DNA from: Oscillospiraceae bacterium
GTDB lineage: Bacteria; Bacillota; Clostridia; UBA1381
Direction: 5' to 3'
Assembly: GCA_020860985.1 (NCBI GenBank)
Contig: JAJBTG010000034.1
Coordinates: forward strand, 614-6,163
DNA: 5,550 nt
Shown here piece after piece: positions 4,204-5,550 of this stretch (position 1 is its first letter; every line of letters starts with the position of its first letter). A program made the translations under genes and the position numbers. The notes beneath the pieces are model-generated. The model did not search any database. It saw only the letters and a list, made by a program, of their open reading frames with translations, and was not told the origin of the DNA.

Positions 4204-5550
4204 GCACAGCGGAGCGCAAAACAGCGGCAAGACAATCAAACGTCTGCTTTCATATATAGGAAAATACAAATTCAGATTTATACTTGTTCTGATATTTATA
4301 ATATTAAGCGCGGTCGCGAATGTTGCCGGCTCGATGTTTATAGGAACATTGATAGACGACTATATAACTCCGCTCTTAAGCGAGGCGAACCCCGTGTTTA
4401 CGGGACTGCTCAAGGCAATATGCGTGATGGGCGTTATATACCTTGTCGGAATATTGTCAACGCTTTTCTATAACAGGACAATGGTGTCAATATCGCAGGG
4501 AGTGCTGAAAAAGATACGTGACGAAATGTTCGAGCATATGCAGAAGCTGCCGATAAAATATTTCGATACGCATACGCACGGCGATATAATGAGCTATTAC
4601 ACAAACGATACCGATACGTTAAGACAGATGATGTCGCAGAGCATACCGCAGATGTTCTCATCGGTTATCACGATAATATCGGTGCTTGTGGCAATGTTCG
4701 TGTCCAATGTGTATCTGACGGTATTTGTGCTTTTATTCGTGGGCTGTATGATGATTGTGACGCGTAAAATAGCTGGCTCAAGCGGAAAGTTCTTCGTAAG
4801 ACAGCAGCGCGCTCTCGGAGCGGTCAACGGATATATAGAGGAAATGATAAACGGGCAGAAGGTCGTAAAGGTGTTCTGTCACGAGGAACACGCGAAGGAG
4901 GACTTTGACAAGCTTAACGACGAGCTTTGCGCCGATGCGTCGGAGGCTAACAAGTTTGCGAATATCCTTATGCCCATAATGGCAAACCTCGGCAATCTGC
5001 AATATGTTCTGATAGCGGTTATCGGCGGCGCGCTTGCGATAAACGGCATCGGCGGACTTACGCTCGGTATTATCGCGTCATTTTTACAGCTTTCAAAATC
5101 CTTTACGATGCCGATAAACCAAATATCTCAGCAGCTCAATTCCATAGTAATGGCGCTTGCCGGCGCGGAGAGAATATTCAATCTTATGGACGAGGAAATC
5201 GAGCAGGATAACGGCTATGTAACGCTTGTAAACGTCAAGTACGACAGAAACGATAATCTTGTTGAAACGGAAGAAAATACGAATATATGGGCGTGGAAGG
5301 TGCCGGATAAGAACGGCGGCGCGAAGTATACTCTTCTTACCGGAAATGTCGAATTTACAGATGTTGATTTCGGCTATAACGAGGAAAAGATAGTTCTCCA
5401 CGACATTTCGCTTTGTGCGGAGCATGGCGAAAAGGTTGCCTTTGTCGGCTCAACCGGCGCGGGTAAAACCACGATTACGAACCTAATCAATCGTTTCTAC
5501 GACATTGCGGACGGCAGGATAACGTATGACGGAATAAATATAAGCAGCAT
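4196..5550 (+). CDS. ABC exporter half-subunit, probable catalytic partner (3' end outside the window)
   Basis: The frame from ATG 4196 stays open to the window edge, giving 451 residues of an expected roughly 600. It has a polar N-terminus, hydrophobic segments at about 27-50, 76-92, 153-172, 174-190, 258-282 and 288-307, and the exporter coupling-helix region around GYIEEMINGQKVVKVFCHEE (212-231). The ATPase domain starts near 384 (GNVEFTDVDFGY) with a canonical Walker A GSTGAGKTT (418-426). The signature, Walker B and switch His lie beyond the edge. The linker between membrane and ATPase domains is long (about 335-383, with NTNIWAWKVP at 361-370); I recall similar linkers in clostridial homologues. 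The 8-nt overlap and internal Shine-Dalgarno site tie it to the preceding subunit, with which it should form one heterodimeric exporter. By complementarity it should carry the catalytic Glu and switch His. The family is certain, substrate unknown. Confidence 0.95.
   Translation, partial: MNKHSGAQNSGKTIKRLLSYIGKYKFRFILVLIFIILSAVANVAGSMFIGTLIDDYITPLLSEANPVFTGLLKAICVMGVIYLVGILSTLFYNRTMVSISQGVLKKIRDEMFEHMQKLPIKYFDTHTHGDIMSYYTNDTDTLRQMMSQSIPQMFSSVITIISVLVAMFVSNVYLTVFVLLFVGCMMIVTRKIAGSSGKFFVRQQRALGAVNGYIEEMINGQKVVKVFCHEEHAKEDFDKLNDELCADASEANKFANILMPIMANLGNLQYVLIAVIGGALAINGIGGLTLGIIASFLQLSKSFTMPINQISQQLNSIVMALAGAERIFNLMDEEIEQDNGYVTLVNVKYDRNDNLVETEENTNIWAWKVPDKNGGAKYTLLTGNVEFTDVDFGYNEEKIVLHDISLCAEHGEKVAFVGSTGAGKTTITNLINRFYDIADGRITYDGINISS

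Overview
The window looks like chromosomal DNA of an anaerobic Firmicute, probably class Clostridia. The reasons are strong AAAGGAGG-type Shine-Dalgarno sites, consensus sigma-A promoter boxes, the yabB-like methyltransferase/rsmI gene order known from Bacillus and Clostridia, and a MarR plus paired ABC half-transporter cassette typical of that group. All supported genes are on the + strand. I saw no RNA genes, CRISPR arrays, insertion sequences or phage genes.

Region 1 (1-1806) is the tail of a housekeeping cluster. It starts inside a yabB-like tRNA m6A methyltransferase that carries an in-frame TAA in otherwise colinear sequence, so it is either a pseudogene or a sequence error. It continues with an intact rsmI (16S rRNA 2'-O-methyltransferase), an overlapping 93-residue single-pass membrane protein of unknown function, and a 63-residue Gly/Cys-rich membrane protein. 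A strong intrinsic terminator closes the cluster. A sequence fitting the sporulation sigma-K/E promoter pattern lies just before the Cys-rich gene, so that gene may be expressed separately.

Region 2 (1807-5550) is a drug-efflux type cassette. A consensus sigma-A promoter drives a MarR-family regulator, and two ABC exporter half-subunits follow. The first is complete. The second overlaps it by 8 nt and runs off the end of the window. The same inverted repeat, GTAG-N4-CTAC, lies one base after the -10 box of the marR promoter and one base after a -10-like TAAAAT before the first ABC gene. This suggests that the MarR protein represses both its own gene and the transporter.

The first ABC subunit has substitutions (Asp for the catalytic Glu, Gln for the switch His) that mark the degenerate-site half of a heterodimeric exporter of the TM287/288 or BmrC/BmrD kind. 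The second subunit, with a canonical Walker A, should be the catalytic half. Nothing here amounts to a wholly new system. The best leads are the paired operator, the nonsense codon and the Cys-rich small gene with its possible sporulation promoter.
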